NCBI GenBank assembly: GCA_013151555.1
Contig: JAADIA010000018.1
Coordinates: 1 to 55,194 of the forward strand
Direction of reading: 5' to 3'
DNA length: 55,194 nucleotides
Origin: Nitrospirota bacterium
GTDB taxonomy: Bacteria; NPL-UPA2; JAADIA01
Shown: one piece after another, positions 35,946 to 43,772 of the stretch
Position numbering within the stretch: position 1 is the stretch's first letter
Layout of the letters: each line of letters starts with the position of its first letter
The notes under the pieces: model-generated
What the model was told of the DNA's origin: nothing
Databases searched by the model: none
What the model saw: only the letters and a program-made list of their open reading frames with translations
Translations under genes and position numbers: made by a program

Positions 35946-36749
35946 ATGTATGAGCAATATTGGGGGCTAAAAGAGAAACCTTTTGAGAATACTCCAGACC
36001 CTCGTTTCCTCTATCGTTCTCCTCAACATGAGGAAGCCCTGATGAGGTTGCTTTATGCTATAGAAGAAAAAAAGGGGGCAGCTATTCTCAGTGGAGAATA
36101 TGGGAGCGGTAAGACTGTTTTAAGCCGGGTCCTCCTGGACAGTATCGACCCTAACAAATTTCAGGTAGCTATCCTCACTAATTCCAAACTTCCTTCCCTG
36201 GAATTTCTCAGGGAGATTGCCCGCCAATTAGGTGACACCACTCTTCCGGAAAAAAAAGTTGACCTCCTCAACAATCTCAACGATATCTTAAGCAGAAACG
36301 CCAGTATTAACAGACATACAGTAGTAGTTATAGATGAAGCTCAATTGATTGAAGAGAGGGAAGTTTTTGAAGAGTTGAGATTGCTCCTCAATTTTCAATT
36401 CAATAATCAGTTCCTTCTCACCCTCCTTCTCTTAGGACAGCCGGAACTAAGGGAAAAAGTTAATCGTATTCCCCAGCTGAGACAACGGATAGGAATCAGA
36501 CACCACCTGGTATTTCTCAACGAAGTAGAGACAGGCAACTATATAAATCATCGCCTGAAGACAGCCGGAAAAAAAGAAGAAGTCTTTACCAAGGATGCCC
36601 TAAAAGTGATTTATGATTACTCGAAGGGTTGTCCAAGGATGATAAACAACATTTGTGACTTGAGCCTTCTTGCCGGATTCGGCCGGAAGATAGTAAAGAT
36701 AGAAGAAGATATAATTCAAGAAGTAGCCAAAGACTTAAAGGAATGGTAA
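35946..36749 (+). CDS. ExeA/GspA-like AAA ATPase
   Basis: The 267-residue protein has the family opening YWGLKEKPFENTPDPRFLY, Walker A GEYGSGKT (about 41-48), Walker B TVVVIDEAQ and sensor LLLGQPELREKV. ExeA-type proteins work with GspB/ExeB in placing type II secretin, and related ATPases occur in polysaccharide export. It lacks the periplasmic peptidoglycan-binding and TM domain of full ExeA, so it is a cytosolic version. I chose ATG 35946 over a TTG at 35925 because the conserved block starts there. Confidence 0.87.
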   Translation: MYEQYWGLKEKPFENTPDPRFLYRSPQHEEALMRLLYAIEEKKGAAILSGEYGSGKTVLSRVLLDSIDPNKFQVAILTNSKLPSLEFLREIARQLGDTTLPEKKVDLLNNLNDILSRNASINRHTVVVIDEAQLIEEREVFEELRLLLNFQFNNQFLLTLLLLGQPELREKVNRIPQLRQRIGIRHHLVFLNEVETGNYINHRLKTAGKKEEVFTKDALKVIYDYSKGCPRMINNICDLSLLAGFGRKIVKIEEDIIQEVAKDLKEW

Positions 36750-36750
36750 A

Positions 36751-37233
36751 ATGCTAAAATTATCTCAGGTAATTAAAAAAGGTCTGCAGGAAAAGCAAGC
36801 TCAGAACAAGGGAAACCCGGAGAAGATCCCAGCTCCGGAAACAGCCTCCCCTCCGACAAAAAAGATTGAACCTCACGCGCAGAATTCTCTTCCGGAAGTA
36901 CCCGTTCATACCTCTCCGCAAGTGAAAACAACAGATGAAGAAACCTCCCCTATTTCCCTGATAAATAAAGAGATAGAATCTTTAGAATTGACAACGGATG
37001 AGGAAGAAAAACTCTATAAGGTTGGAGACTTAGCCACTCTTAGTTTCAAGGACCTGGAAGGATACAACCCGGTAATGGCCACTGCAAAAGTTAAGGAAGC
37101 GGTGAAGGAATCTCTTCTTAAAAGATATGATGTAAAGCCGGAGGAACTGGAAAAGGAGCTGGAAGGCTTTAAGAAAAAGTTTCGTGCCTTCGGCACTCAC
37201 TGCTATATCCGCGCGCTCAAAGAGAAGATCTGA
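36751..37233 (+). CDS. Unknown Pro/Lys-rich protein coupled to ExeA-like ATPase
   Basis: The 160-residue protein has a low-complexity Pro/Thr/Gln-rich N-terminal half (residues 1-75) and a compact charged C-terminal domain (about 80-160; LYKVGDLATLSFKDLEGYNP, KELEGFKKKFRAFG). It has no signal peptide or TM. It starts one base after the ATPase gene with AAGGAAT upstream, so the two form a cassette. I do not recognise the family; by position it could fill a GspB-like partner role, but nothing in the sequence shows that. Confidence 0.7.
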   Translation: MLKLSQVIKKGLQEKQAQNKGNPEKIPAPETASPPTKKIEPHAQNSLPEVPVHTSPQVKTTDEETSPISLINKEIESLELTTDEEEKLYKVGDLATLSFKDLEGYNPVMATAKVKEAVKESLLKRYDVKPEELEKELEGFKKKFRAFGTHCYIRALKEKI

Positions 37234-37267
37234 TTTACCGGAGGTAACAAGCATAGTGAGGATTAAT

Positions 37268-37468
37268 TTATTTCAATCTTTCCTGCCTCTTCCTGATATC
37301 TTCCCGCCTTTCCATAGTCGCTTTCTTATCCAGAGTGATAATAATCTCAAGGACACTTCCCTCCTCACTGCCTGGCGGAAACCTGTCAGCAGGTAAGAGC
37401 ATCTCCCCTCCTTCTTCCAGCTGGACCACCCCTACCCCTTCTTCTATCCGGTCAATAATTCCTTTCAT
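37268..37468 (-). CDS. Small DUF3006-like protein
   Basis: The 66-residue protein MKGIIDRIEEGVGVVQLEEG..., with MLLPADRFPPGSEEGSVLEI, fits the small DUF3006 beta domain (about 70 residues). I chose ATG 37468, preceded by GAAGGATAAAG, over a longer frame start. Function unknown. It is convergent with the ExeA cassette. Confidence 0.72.
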   Translation of the reverse strand: MKGIIDRIEEGVGVVQLEEGGEMLLPADRFPPGSEEGSVLEIIITLDKKATMERREDIRKRQERLK

Positions 37469-37575
37469 AGTCTTTATCCTTCTAACTCGCAGCTTGATTA
37501 TAAGGACACAAAGCAAGAAAGGTACCTGGGATATGTAAGATTATTAAGAAAAACTTAATCCTTACAACTTACCAC

Positions 37576-38742
37576 TTATCCTGTTTTTTGGGCTTCCTTA
37601 TAGACTTCCCGAAAAGGTATCCCCTTTTGTTGAGCTATCTTTCGGCAATCTTCATACTCCGGAGACAGGTGTCTTACCTTCTCATCCGTCCCGGCTATTT
37701 TGACTTTAACCTTTCCATATTTTGTTTTAACCTCTTTTACCACCCGAGACAGTTTTCGACGTTTTGTCCGGTAGGTCCTCACTCCCAGGGAAGAGGTTTC
37801 TGCAAAAATAATAGCAATGAGAGCCTCAACGCGAGGAGGTTCAGCCAAGACAGTAACAAGCGTCCCCGGCCGGCCCTTCTTCATCTGCACAGGCGTCAGG
37901 AAGACATCCAGGGCCGCCTCTTCGAACAATCTCTCCTGAAGGTAGTTATAGACCTGAGGGTTCATATCGTCAATATTAGTCTCGATAACAACAATTTCAT
38001 CCTGCTCGCCTTCTCCCGGCGATTGACCGATAATCACTCTCAAAAGATTCGGCCGGGTAGAAAGGTTTCTGGACCCGACTCCATAGCCAACGGCTTCTAT
38101 CTTCATCGGAGGAACATCACCAAAACTCTCAGCCAGGACGGTAATGACCGCAGCTCCCGTGGGAGTAACCAACTCCACCTTTTCCTCAGACGGCAAAACC
38201 GGAACATCTTTAAGAAGCTCTATGGTAGCAGGAACAGGCACCGGCAATTGTCCTCCCTGACAATCAACCCATCCTCTCCCCAGGGAGAGAGGAGAGCTAT
38301 AGACCTTATCAATTCCCAACACCTGCAGACCCGTAAACGCGCCTACGATATCCACTATAGAGTCAACAGCTCCTACTTCGTGAAAATGAACCGTTTCCTG
38401 TTTTTGGTCATGAGCTTTAGCCTCAGCCGCTCCCAGTTTATTAAAAGTTTTTTTACTTTTCTCTTTAACTTTCCGGTCGAGCCGGCTTTTTTCTATTAAT
38501 CTTAGGATCTGACTTAAAGAACGTTCCTTTTCTTTTTTCTTACTCCCGGTAGTTTCTACCAGGAACTGTTTCCCTCTCAAGTTTCGGCGCTTTACGGTTT
38601 TGACTTTTATCCGGTAATCCTCAAGCTTCAGTTTCTTTAGTTCCTTACGCAATGCTTCTACAGATAAACCGGCATCGATTAACGCCCCTAAAATCATATC
38701 TCCGCTGATGCCGGAGAAGCAATCGAAATATGCAATTTTCAT
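37576..38742 (-). CDS. larC: Nickel pincer cofactor biosynthesis protein LarC
   Basis: The 388-residue DUF111 protein starts MKIAYFDCFSGISGDMILGA and carries VHFHEVGAVDSIVDIVG, VPVPATIELL and ETNIDDMNPQ. LarC inserts nickel into the pyridinium dithiocarboxylate intermediate to finish the lactate racemase cofactor. In Lactiplantibacillus larC is split by a frameshift; here it is one intact frame. It lies 41 bases after larB. LarE and LarA are not in the window. Confidence 0.94.
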   Translation of the reverse strand: MKIAYFDCFSGISGDMILGALIDAGLSVEALRKELKKLKLEDYRIKVKTVKRRNLRGKQFLVETTGSKKKEKERSLSQILRLIEKSRLDRKVKEKSKKTFNKLGAAEAKAHDQKQETVHFHEVGAVDSIVDIVGAFTGLQVLGIDKVYSSPLSLGRGWVDCQGGQLPVPVPATIELLKDVPVLPSEEKVELVTPTGAAVITVLAESFGDVPPMKIEAVGYGVGSRNLSTRPNLLRVIIGQSPGEGEQDEIVVIETNIDDMNPQVYNYLQERLFEEAALDVFLTPVQMKKGRPGTLVTVLAEPPRVEALIAIIFAETSSLGVRTYRTKRRKLSRVVKEVKTKYGKVKVKIAGTDEKVRHLSPEYEDCRKIAQQKGIPFREVYKEAQKTG

Positions 38743-38783
38743 CTTTAAGCTTTACCCCTTGAACCCTTAATCTTTCTTCTGCC

Positions 38784-39566
38784 TCATCTATCAACGCCAA
38801 CTATCAGGCTGGCCATATAGCCGGCCCCGTAACCGTTATCTATATTAACTACGGCTATCCCGGGAGCACAACTATTAAGCATCGTAAGGAGGGGAGCAAC
38901 TCCCTGGAAATTAGCTCCATAGCCAATGCTGGTAGGTACAGCAATAACCGGGCACTCGACCATCCCTCCCACTACACTGGCTAATGCTCCCTCCATTCCC
39001 GCCACGACGACAATAACTTTCGCTTTCAAGAGCTCCCCTCGCTGATCGAAAAGACGATGTATCCCGGCCACCCCCACATCATATACTTTCTTTACTTTAC
39101 TCCCCATAAACTCGGCTGTGACGACAGCTTCTTCAGCTACAGGAATATCGGAAGTACCCGCGGTAATGACCAGGATTGTTCCTTTTGTCCGTAACGGCGA
39201 TTTCTTCGTTCTTCTTTTTTTCGTTTTGCTTTCTTTCTTGATAACAATAACTCCAGCCTTCTCAAAGTAGCAAGCATGAGGGTGATACTCCTTGACAGCC
39301 TGGAAGACCGTCTCAGTGGCCCGGGTAGCTAAAACATCGATTTTTTCTCTTACCAATCTATCGATAATCTTTACTATCTCGTCTGTTGCTTTCCCCTGAC
39401 AGAAGATAGTCTCCGGGAAACCTTTCCTTAAAGACCGGTGGGTATCCACCCGGGCAAAACCGAGGTTCTGATAAGGCAGGGATTTCAGTTTCCGGAAAGC
39501 TTTCTCTGTAGATACCTTGCCGGCCCGGACTTCTTTCAAAAGTTGTTTGAGCGAATCAGTATCCAT
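38784..39566 (-). CDS. larB: Nickel pincer cofactor biosynthesis protein LarB
   Basis: The 260-residue protein has a PurE-like C-terminal fold (GTSDIPVAEEAVVTAEFMG, VVAGMEGALASVVGG, VPTSIGYGANFQG, NIDNGYGAGYMA). LarB carboxylates and hydrolyses nicotinic acid adenine dinucleotide, the first step of the cofactor pathway. I chose ATG 39566 (MDTDSLKQLLKEVRAGK), where homology begins; AGAGGG lies somewhat far upstream. It precedes larC in one operon. Confidence 0.93.
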   Translation of the reverse strand: MDTDSLKQLLKEVRAGKVSTEKAFRKLKSLPYQNLGFARVDTHRSLRKGFPETIFCQGKATDEIVKIIDRLVREKIDVLATRATETVFQAVKEYHPHACYFEKAGVIVIKKESKTKKRRTKKSPLRTKGTILVITAGTSDIPVAEEAVVTAEFMGSKVKKVYDVGVAGIHRLFDQRGELLKAKVIVVVAGMEGALASVVGGMVECPVIAVPTSIGYGANFQGVAPLLTMLNSCAPGIAVVNIDNGYGAGYMASLIVGVDR

Positions 39567-39693
39567 TTTAAGACAATACCCTCTCCGAACACCGGGAGTC
39601 CCTGACTGCCCGGGCAATATTAGTTAATAGGAAACCCGCCATCCACCGGACAGTGACCATAGTTCCGATATTTATTCCCAATTTATTGATGCT

Positions 39694-40368
39694 TTACCTA
39701 CCTGAGATTATCCTGTTCAAACAGTCGGCTACGTTCTCAGCATGATCGGCAATAGCTCCTACTTCCCTGGAGATATTTATCAGGAAGAAAACGGAAACCG
39801 GAGTTAGCTTCGTTTCTATCCCGAACAACTTCTTAGCAAAATCGAGCTGTATTTCATCTGCCTCCCATTCCCTTCGGGCAGCCAATTCTAAGGTTTTCAA
39901 GAGCTTGTCTAACTTACTTCTATTATAGGAGCTCTCTGCCAAATTTTTCAATTCCTTGCTGACCTCCCTTACCGCCTCAACCGCCTTCATTACCTTATCG
40001 GTCAGCTTGAGGAGACTTTCCTGCAAAACCGGGGGCACCTCCGTCTTCCTCATCTCCAAGAGCTTGGCAACATCCTCACAGGAATCAGCGATTCTATCTT
40101 GTTCCTTTAGACAGGCTAAGATATCCGCTCTTTCTACAGAGACAAAGAGACTTCTGGAGAGACTTTTTTTAATAATCCCTTTTATCATATCCGCCTCATG
40201 CTCCAATTTGGAAATACGCCCGGCCTTATCGGCTACCTTCCGGTAATCCTGCTCCAGGAAACTTTCCATCAAGGGCTTGAGCATCTTCAAACAGTCATTT
40301 ACTTTCATCATATGCTCATGCAGAGGGCCAAAGGGAGACCGCCCCAAGACTCCACCTATAGTTTTCAT
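39694..40368 (-). CDS. DUF47 / PhoU-like phosphate transport regulator
   Basis: The 224-residue all-helical protein (MKTIGGVLGRSPFGPLHEHM... KLEHEADMIKGIIKKSL... KEQDRIADSCEDVAKLL) carries the paired E/DxxxD-type metal motifs of the TIGR00153/DUF47 family. These proteins usually accompany Pit or Na/Pi transporters and modulate them. I chose ATG 40368 because AAAGGAGG lies 10 bases upstream. It is divergent from an Na/Pi cotransporter 132 bp away. Confidence 0.9.
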   Translation of the reverse strand: MKTIGGVLGRSPFGPLHEHMMKVNDCLKMLKPLMESFLEQDYRKVADKAGRISKLEHEADMIKGIIKKSLSRSLFVSVERADILACLKEQDRIADSCEDVAKLLEMRKTEVPPVLQESLLKLTDKVMKAVEAVREVSKELKNLAESSYNRSKLDKLLKTLELAARREWEADEIQLDFAKKLFGIETKLTPVSVFFLINISREVGAIADHAENVADCLNRIISGR

Positions 40369-40445
40369 AAAGCCATCGCCTCCTTTAGATAACATAACTA
40401 CATGAATTATACTTTACTACACTTCAAAAGATAGTGCAACCATTT

Positions 40446-40473
40446 TTGATTGAATCTTCAGCGCTGGTATGAT
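40446..40473 (+). promoter_or_regulatory. Sigma-70 promoter for Na/Pi cotransporter
   Basis: TTGATT (40446-40451) and TATGAT (40468-40473), 16-base spacer, 27 bases before the ATG at 40501. On the opposite strand TATAAT at 40409-40414 may serve the DUF47 gene, but no good -35 is seen. Confidence 0.55.
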
Positions 40474-40500
40474 ACCCTCTCAAAGAGGGAGAATTGCCAT

Positions 40501-42126
40501 ATGAATAGCCGGGAGATAAGCCTTTTAGCTTTTGGCTTGGTCGGGGGGTTAGCCATATTCCTCTACGGAATGCGGTTAGCCAGCGAGGAGTTGCAAAAGA
40601 TTGCCGGAGGACACCTCCGGGCCATCCTGGGATTACTAACCAGGAACCGTTTCCTGGGAATGATTGTTGGTCTCTTAGTTGCTGTGGCTACTCAGAGCTC
40701 CAGCGCTACAACTGTTATGTTGGTTAGTTTTGCTGACACTGCCCTTATGGAATTGAGACAGGCCATCGGAGTAATCTTAGGAGCCGCCATCGGAACCACT
40801 TTAACAGTGCAGTTGATTGCCTTCAAGATAACCGATTATGCGCCTCTGCTCATCGCTCTGGGTTTTTCCCTGACTCTCATTAAAAAACAGAAGAAGACGG
40901 AACGCTTCGGGAGGGCTCTTCTGGGATTTGGTTTCATCTTCCTGGGAATGGGAATAATGTCATCTGCCTCCGCCCCCTTAAAATCTTCCCCGCATTTCAC
41001 CAGATTCCTTCTCAGCCTGGGAGAGAAACCTTTCCTGGGACTACTCCTGGCCACAGCCTTCACCGCCGTTATCCAGTCAAGTGCAGCCACCTTGGCCCTG
41101 GCGATCACTCTATCCGCTCAGGGATTATTAACTCTTAACGGAGCCCTGCCGATAATCCTGGGAGCAAACATCGGCACTACGGCTACGGCTCTCCTGGCAA
41201 GTATAGGAAGCTCCCGGGAAGGGAAACAGGTAGCTTTAGCTCACTTTCTTTTTAAAGTAATAGGAGTAATTATCTTCCTTCCTTTTCTCACTCCCTTTGG
41301 AAAATTGATTGACACTACCTCAATATATGCCGCCCGCCAGATAGCTAATGCTCATACAATCTTTAATGTAATAAATACTCTTCTATTCTTACCTTTTGTT
41401 GCAACCATGTCTCATCTTGTTAAAAAGTTACTTCCCTCAAAACCCGGGAGAGAATCAATAAGTAAGAGCCGCTATTTGGATGAGAAAGTATTAGATGTTC
41501 CTTCTTTAGCTCTCAATCAAGCTGCTAAAGAGATCTCTCGCATGGCCGGGATGGTTCGGGAGATGGTTAAGGAAAGCTTCTCCGTTATCTCCGAGAACGA
41601 TGAAAACCTCCTCGAAAAACTGAGAGAGAAAGAAAGAATAATTGATGCTCTCAGCCGGGAGAATATCAGTTACCTTACCCGTCTCTCCCAGAGGAGGTTA
41701 AGCAACGAAGAATCTAAAAGAGGCATCAGCCTGCTTTATATCACCAGTGATCTGGAACATATCGGCGACCTGGTGGATAATAACCTGATGGAGTTAGCCC
41801 AGAAAAAGATAGAGAAAGCCCTCTCTTTTTCCATAGAAGGTGGAATGGACTTAGAAAAGATGCACAAGAAGATAATGGACAGCCTGGAGATGGTTAAAGA
41901 TGCCCTTGCTGATAATGACCGGGAGCTTGCTAAAAAGATCATTGATTCTAAGAATGAAACCGACCGGCTGGAAAGAAATTTGCGTCGGGCTCATCTTTTC
42001 CGTCTGGGGAAAGAATTACCGGAGACCAGAGAGACGAGCTCTATTCATCTGGACGTTCTGGACAACTTGAAGCGAATCAACTCTCATGCTGCCGACATTG
42101 CTCATGCTATCTTAGAAGAGATATGA
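40501..42126 (+). CDS. Na+/Pi cotransporter (NptA/YjbB type) with PhoU tail
   Basis: The 541-residue protein has eight or nine membrane helices in two inverted halves, each with a QSSS/A motif (ATQSSSATTVMLV, AVIQSSAATLALA) and a GANIGTT repeat, the signature of the SLC34-like family. A C-terminal cytoplasmic PhoU-like helical domain follows (about 350-541). It should import phosphate with sodium. I chose ATG 40501 with GAGGGAG upstream rather than a TTG at 40450. Confidence 0.92.
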   Translation: MNSREISLLAFGLVGGLAIFLYGMRLASEELQKIAGGHLRAILGLLTRNRFLGMIVGLLVAVATQSSSATTVMLVSFADTALMELRQAIGVILGAAIGTTLTVQLIAFKITDYAPLLIALGFSLTLIKKQKKTERFGRALLGFGFIFLGMGIMSSASAPLKSSPHFTRFLLSLGEKPFLGLLLATAFTAVIQSSAATLALAITLSAQGLLTLNGALPIILGANIGTTATALLASIGSSREGKQVALAHFLFKVIGVIIFLPFLTPFGKLIDTTSIYAARQIANAHTIFNVINTLLFLPFVATMSHLVKKLLPSKPGRESISKSRYLDEKVLDVPSLALNQAAKEISRMAGMVREMVKESFSVISENDENLLEKLREKERIIDALSRENISYLTRLSQRRLSNEESKRGISLLYITSDLEHIGDLVDNNLMELAQKKIEKALSFSIEGGMDLEKMHKKIMDSLEMVKDALADNDRELAKKIIDSKNETDRLERNLRRAHLFRLGKELPETRETSSIHLDVLDNLKRINSHAADIAHAILEEI

Positions 42127-42163
42127 TTGAATCGTTAAACCTTTTCCTTGAACCCTTATTTTT

Positions 42164-43219
42164 TTACAGGCTTAGATTAGCGACGGCGTTCAAGGTGAGA
42201 GGATTACTTCTCTCTCCTTTCTTAATCCGATGGTAACCGGAAGCAGCTACCATAGCGGCATTGTCGGTAGCCAGGTCAGGGGGAGGCATGTAGACTTTTA
42301 TCTTATCTTCTTCAGCTTTATCCCGGAGAGCTTTTCGTAAACCGCGGTTAGCCGTTACCCCACCCCCCACTACCAGCGTCTTTACTTTCGTCTCCATAAC
42401 GGCTCGGAAACTTTTCTTTACCAGAACGTCAACAACAGCCGCCTGGAAACTGGCAGCAATGTCAGCTACTTCGCTAACCGATAACTTGCCTGTGCCCGGA
42501 AGGGTATAATCCGCATCTCGCAACTTGAATCCCGTAACCGGCAACTTTTTTCTGTCCCTCAGGTAATAAAGGACGGCGGTCTTTAAACCGCTGAAACTGA
42601 AATCGAAGGAGTTAGGTAAATAAGGTCGGGGAAATCTGATTTTGTCTTTATCTCCTCTCTGAGCCAACTTATCTATTTCCGGTCCCCCTGGATACCCCAA
42701 GCCCAGGAGTTGGGCGACCTTGTCATAAGCTTCTCCTGCCGCATCGTCCCGGGTAGCTCCCAGGAGCTTGTAATCACTATCTCCCTTAATAAAGACGAGG
42801 CTGGTATGCCCCCCCGAAGCAATGAGAGAAACGAAAGGAGGATTGATAGAATGGCTTAAAGAAGCAGAATGGATATGTCCTTCCAAATGATTGATTCCAA
42901 TGAAGGGTAGGTTATGAACATAACTCAGGGACTTGGCCACGGATACTCCCACAAGGAGGGAACCGATTAACCCGGGGCCATAAGTCACGGCGATACCACC
43001 TAGATCTTGCAGGGAAACTCCGGCTTGTTGGCAGGCTTTTTCCAAAACCGGGGAGATAGCCTGAAGATGGGCGCGGCTGGCTAATTCCGGGACTACGCCC
43101 CCAAATCTTCTGTGCAGACTTAACTGGGAGGCAACAACGTTTGAACGGATTATTTTACCATCTTCAACGATAGATGCCGCCGTTTCATCACAGGAAGTTT
43201 CAATTCCCAGAATCAGCAA
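42164..43219 (-). CDS. tsaD: tRNA N6-adenosine threonylcarbamoyltransferase
   Basis: The protein has about 351 residues and belongs to the ASKHA fold. It has the opening ILGIETSCDETAASI, metal motif INHLEGHIHS, the RDDAAGEAYDKVAQLLGLGYPGG block and VGGGVTANRGLR. With TsaB and TsaE it installs t6A37 on ANN-reading tRNAs. No ATG precedes the conserved start; TTG at 43219 follows ACTGGAGCACTTATC, a good ribosome site, so I chose it. That site lies inside a repeat that can pair with upstream sequence. Confidence 0.94.
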   Translation of the reverse strand: MLILGIETSCDETAASIVEDGKIIRSNVVASQLSLHRRFGGVVPELASRAHLQAISPVLEKACQQAGVSLQDLGGIAVTYGPGLIGSLLVGVSVAKSLSYVHNLPFIGINHLEGHIHSASLSHSINPPFVSLIASGGHTSLVFIKGDSDYKLLGATRDDAAGEAYDKVAQLLGLGYPGGPEIDKLAQRGDKDKIRFPRPYLPNSFDFSFSGLKTAVLYYLRDRKKLPVTGFKLRDADYTLPGTGKLSVSEVADIAASFQAAVVDVLVKKSFRAVMETKVKTLVVGGGVTANRGLRKALRDKAEEDKIKVYMPPPDLATDNAAMVAASGYHRIKKGERSNPLTLNAVANLSL

Positions 43220-43223
43220 GATA

Positions 43224-43288
43224 AGTGCTCCAGTACTTGAGTGCTCCAATTAATAACTTTAATGCTTTGACCGGAGCACTGGAGCACT
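43224..43288 (-). repeat. Inverted word repeat E covering the tsaD ribosome-binding site
   Basis: AGTGCTCCAGTACTTGAGTG (with CTCC, 43224-43247) and GGAGCACTGGAGCACT (43273-43288) are complementary over 11-16 bases. In the transcript the GGAG used by tsaD is in one arm. The other arm ends in the stop codon of the previous gene. Confidence 0.65.
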
Positions 43289-43772
43289 AAGGTTTTAACA
43301 GTTGTTTTTTGGGTTGCTCCAAAGTAAGGGAATAAGTAGCGATGGTTTTAATACCGATAGTCATCATTAACGATTGCGTCTTTTTGCTTTCAAAAGTGCG
43401 AGAGCTGAGTATCCTTCCTCCCACTTTTTCTACTGCCTTCTTTATGTCATCACGATATTCCTGCAATGATCGAGTGGCCGGAACTCTAATTTGAGATGTG
43501 AAGTGAATCCATTCTCGTTTTCCTTCCTTTTTCTCCTCAGGATACTGGAGAATTAAATTCTTATTAGATATCCCCATTCCGGCGAGAGCCTCTCCCGTGC
43601 TGAAATAAATCTTTCGGGAAATTGCTCCATAGTCAATCAAAGAAGGCCAGGGAAGAAGAGAATCCCCTCCCTTCCGTGCTTGCAGGAAGTCAAGAAAGAG
43701 AAATCCTCCTATAAGGATGAGCAGCAGTCCGAAGATTACCATCCGGGAAGAACCGCCCTTTTTATTTCCCAC
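43287..43772 (-). CDS. Unknown membrane-anchored protein downstream of CtpA protease
   Basis: The 161-residue protein starts at GTG (GGAGG 6 bases upstream) and overlaps the protease gene by 11 bp. It has an N-terminal membrane helix (about 11-28, MVIFGLLLILIGGFLFLDFL) and a periplasmic domain (EWIHFTSQIRVPATRSLQEY, KKAVEKVGGRILSSRTF). The layout resembles the N-terminal part of divergent polysaccharide deacetylase (YibQ-like) proteins, which often follow CtpA genes, but the deacetylase domain is absent. Function unknown. Confidence 0.7.
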   Translation of the reverse strand: MGNKKGGSSRMVIFGLLLILIGGFLFLDFLQARKGGDSLLPWPSLIDYGAISRKIYFSTGEALAGMGISNKNLILQYPEEKKEGKREWIHFTSQIRVPATRSLQEYRDDIKKAVEKVGGRILSSRTFESKKTQSLMMTIGIKTIATYSLTLEQPKKQLLKP

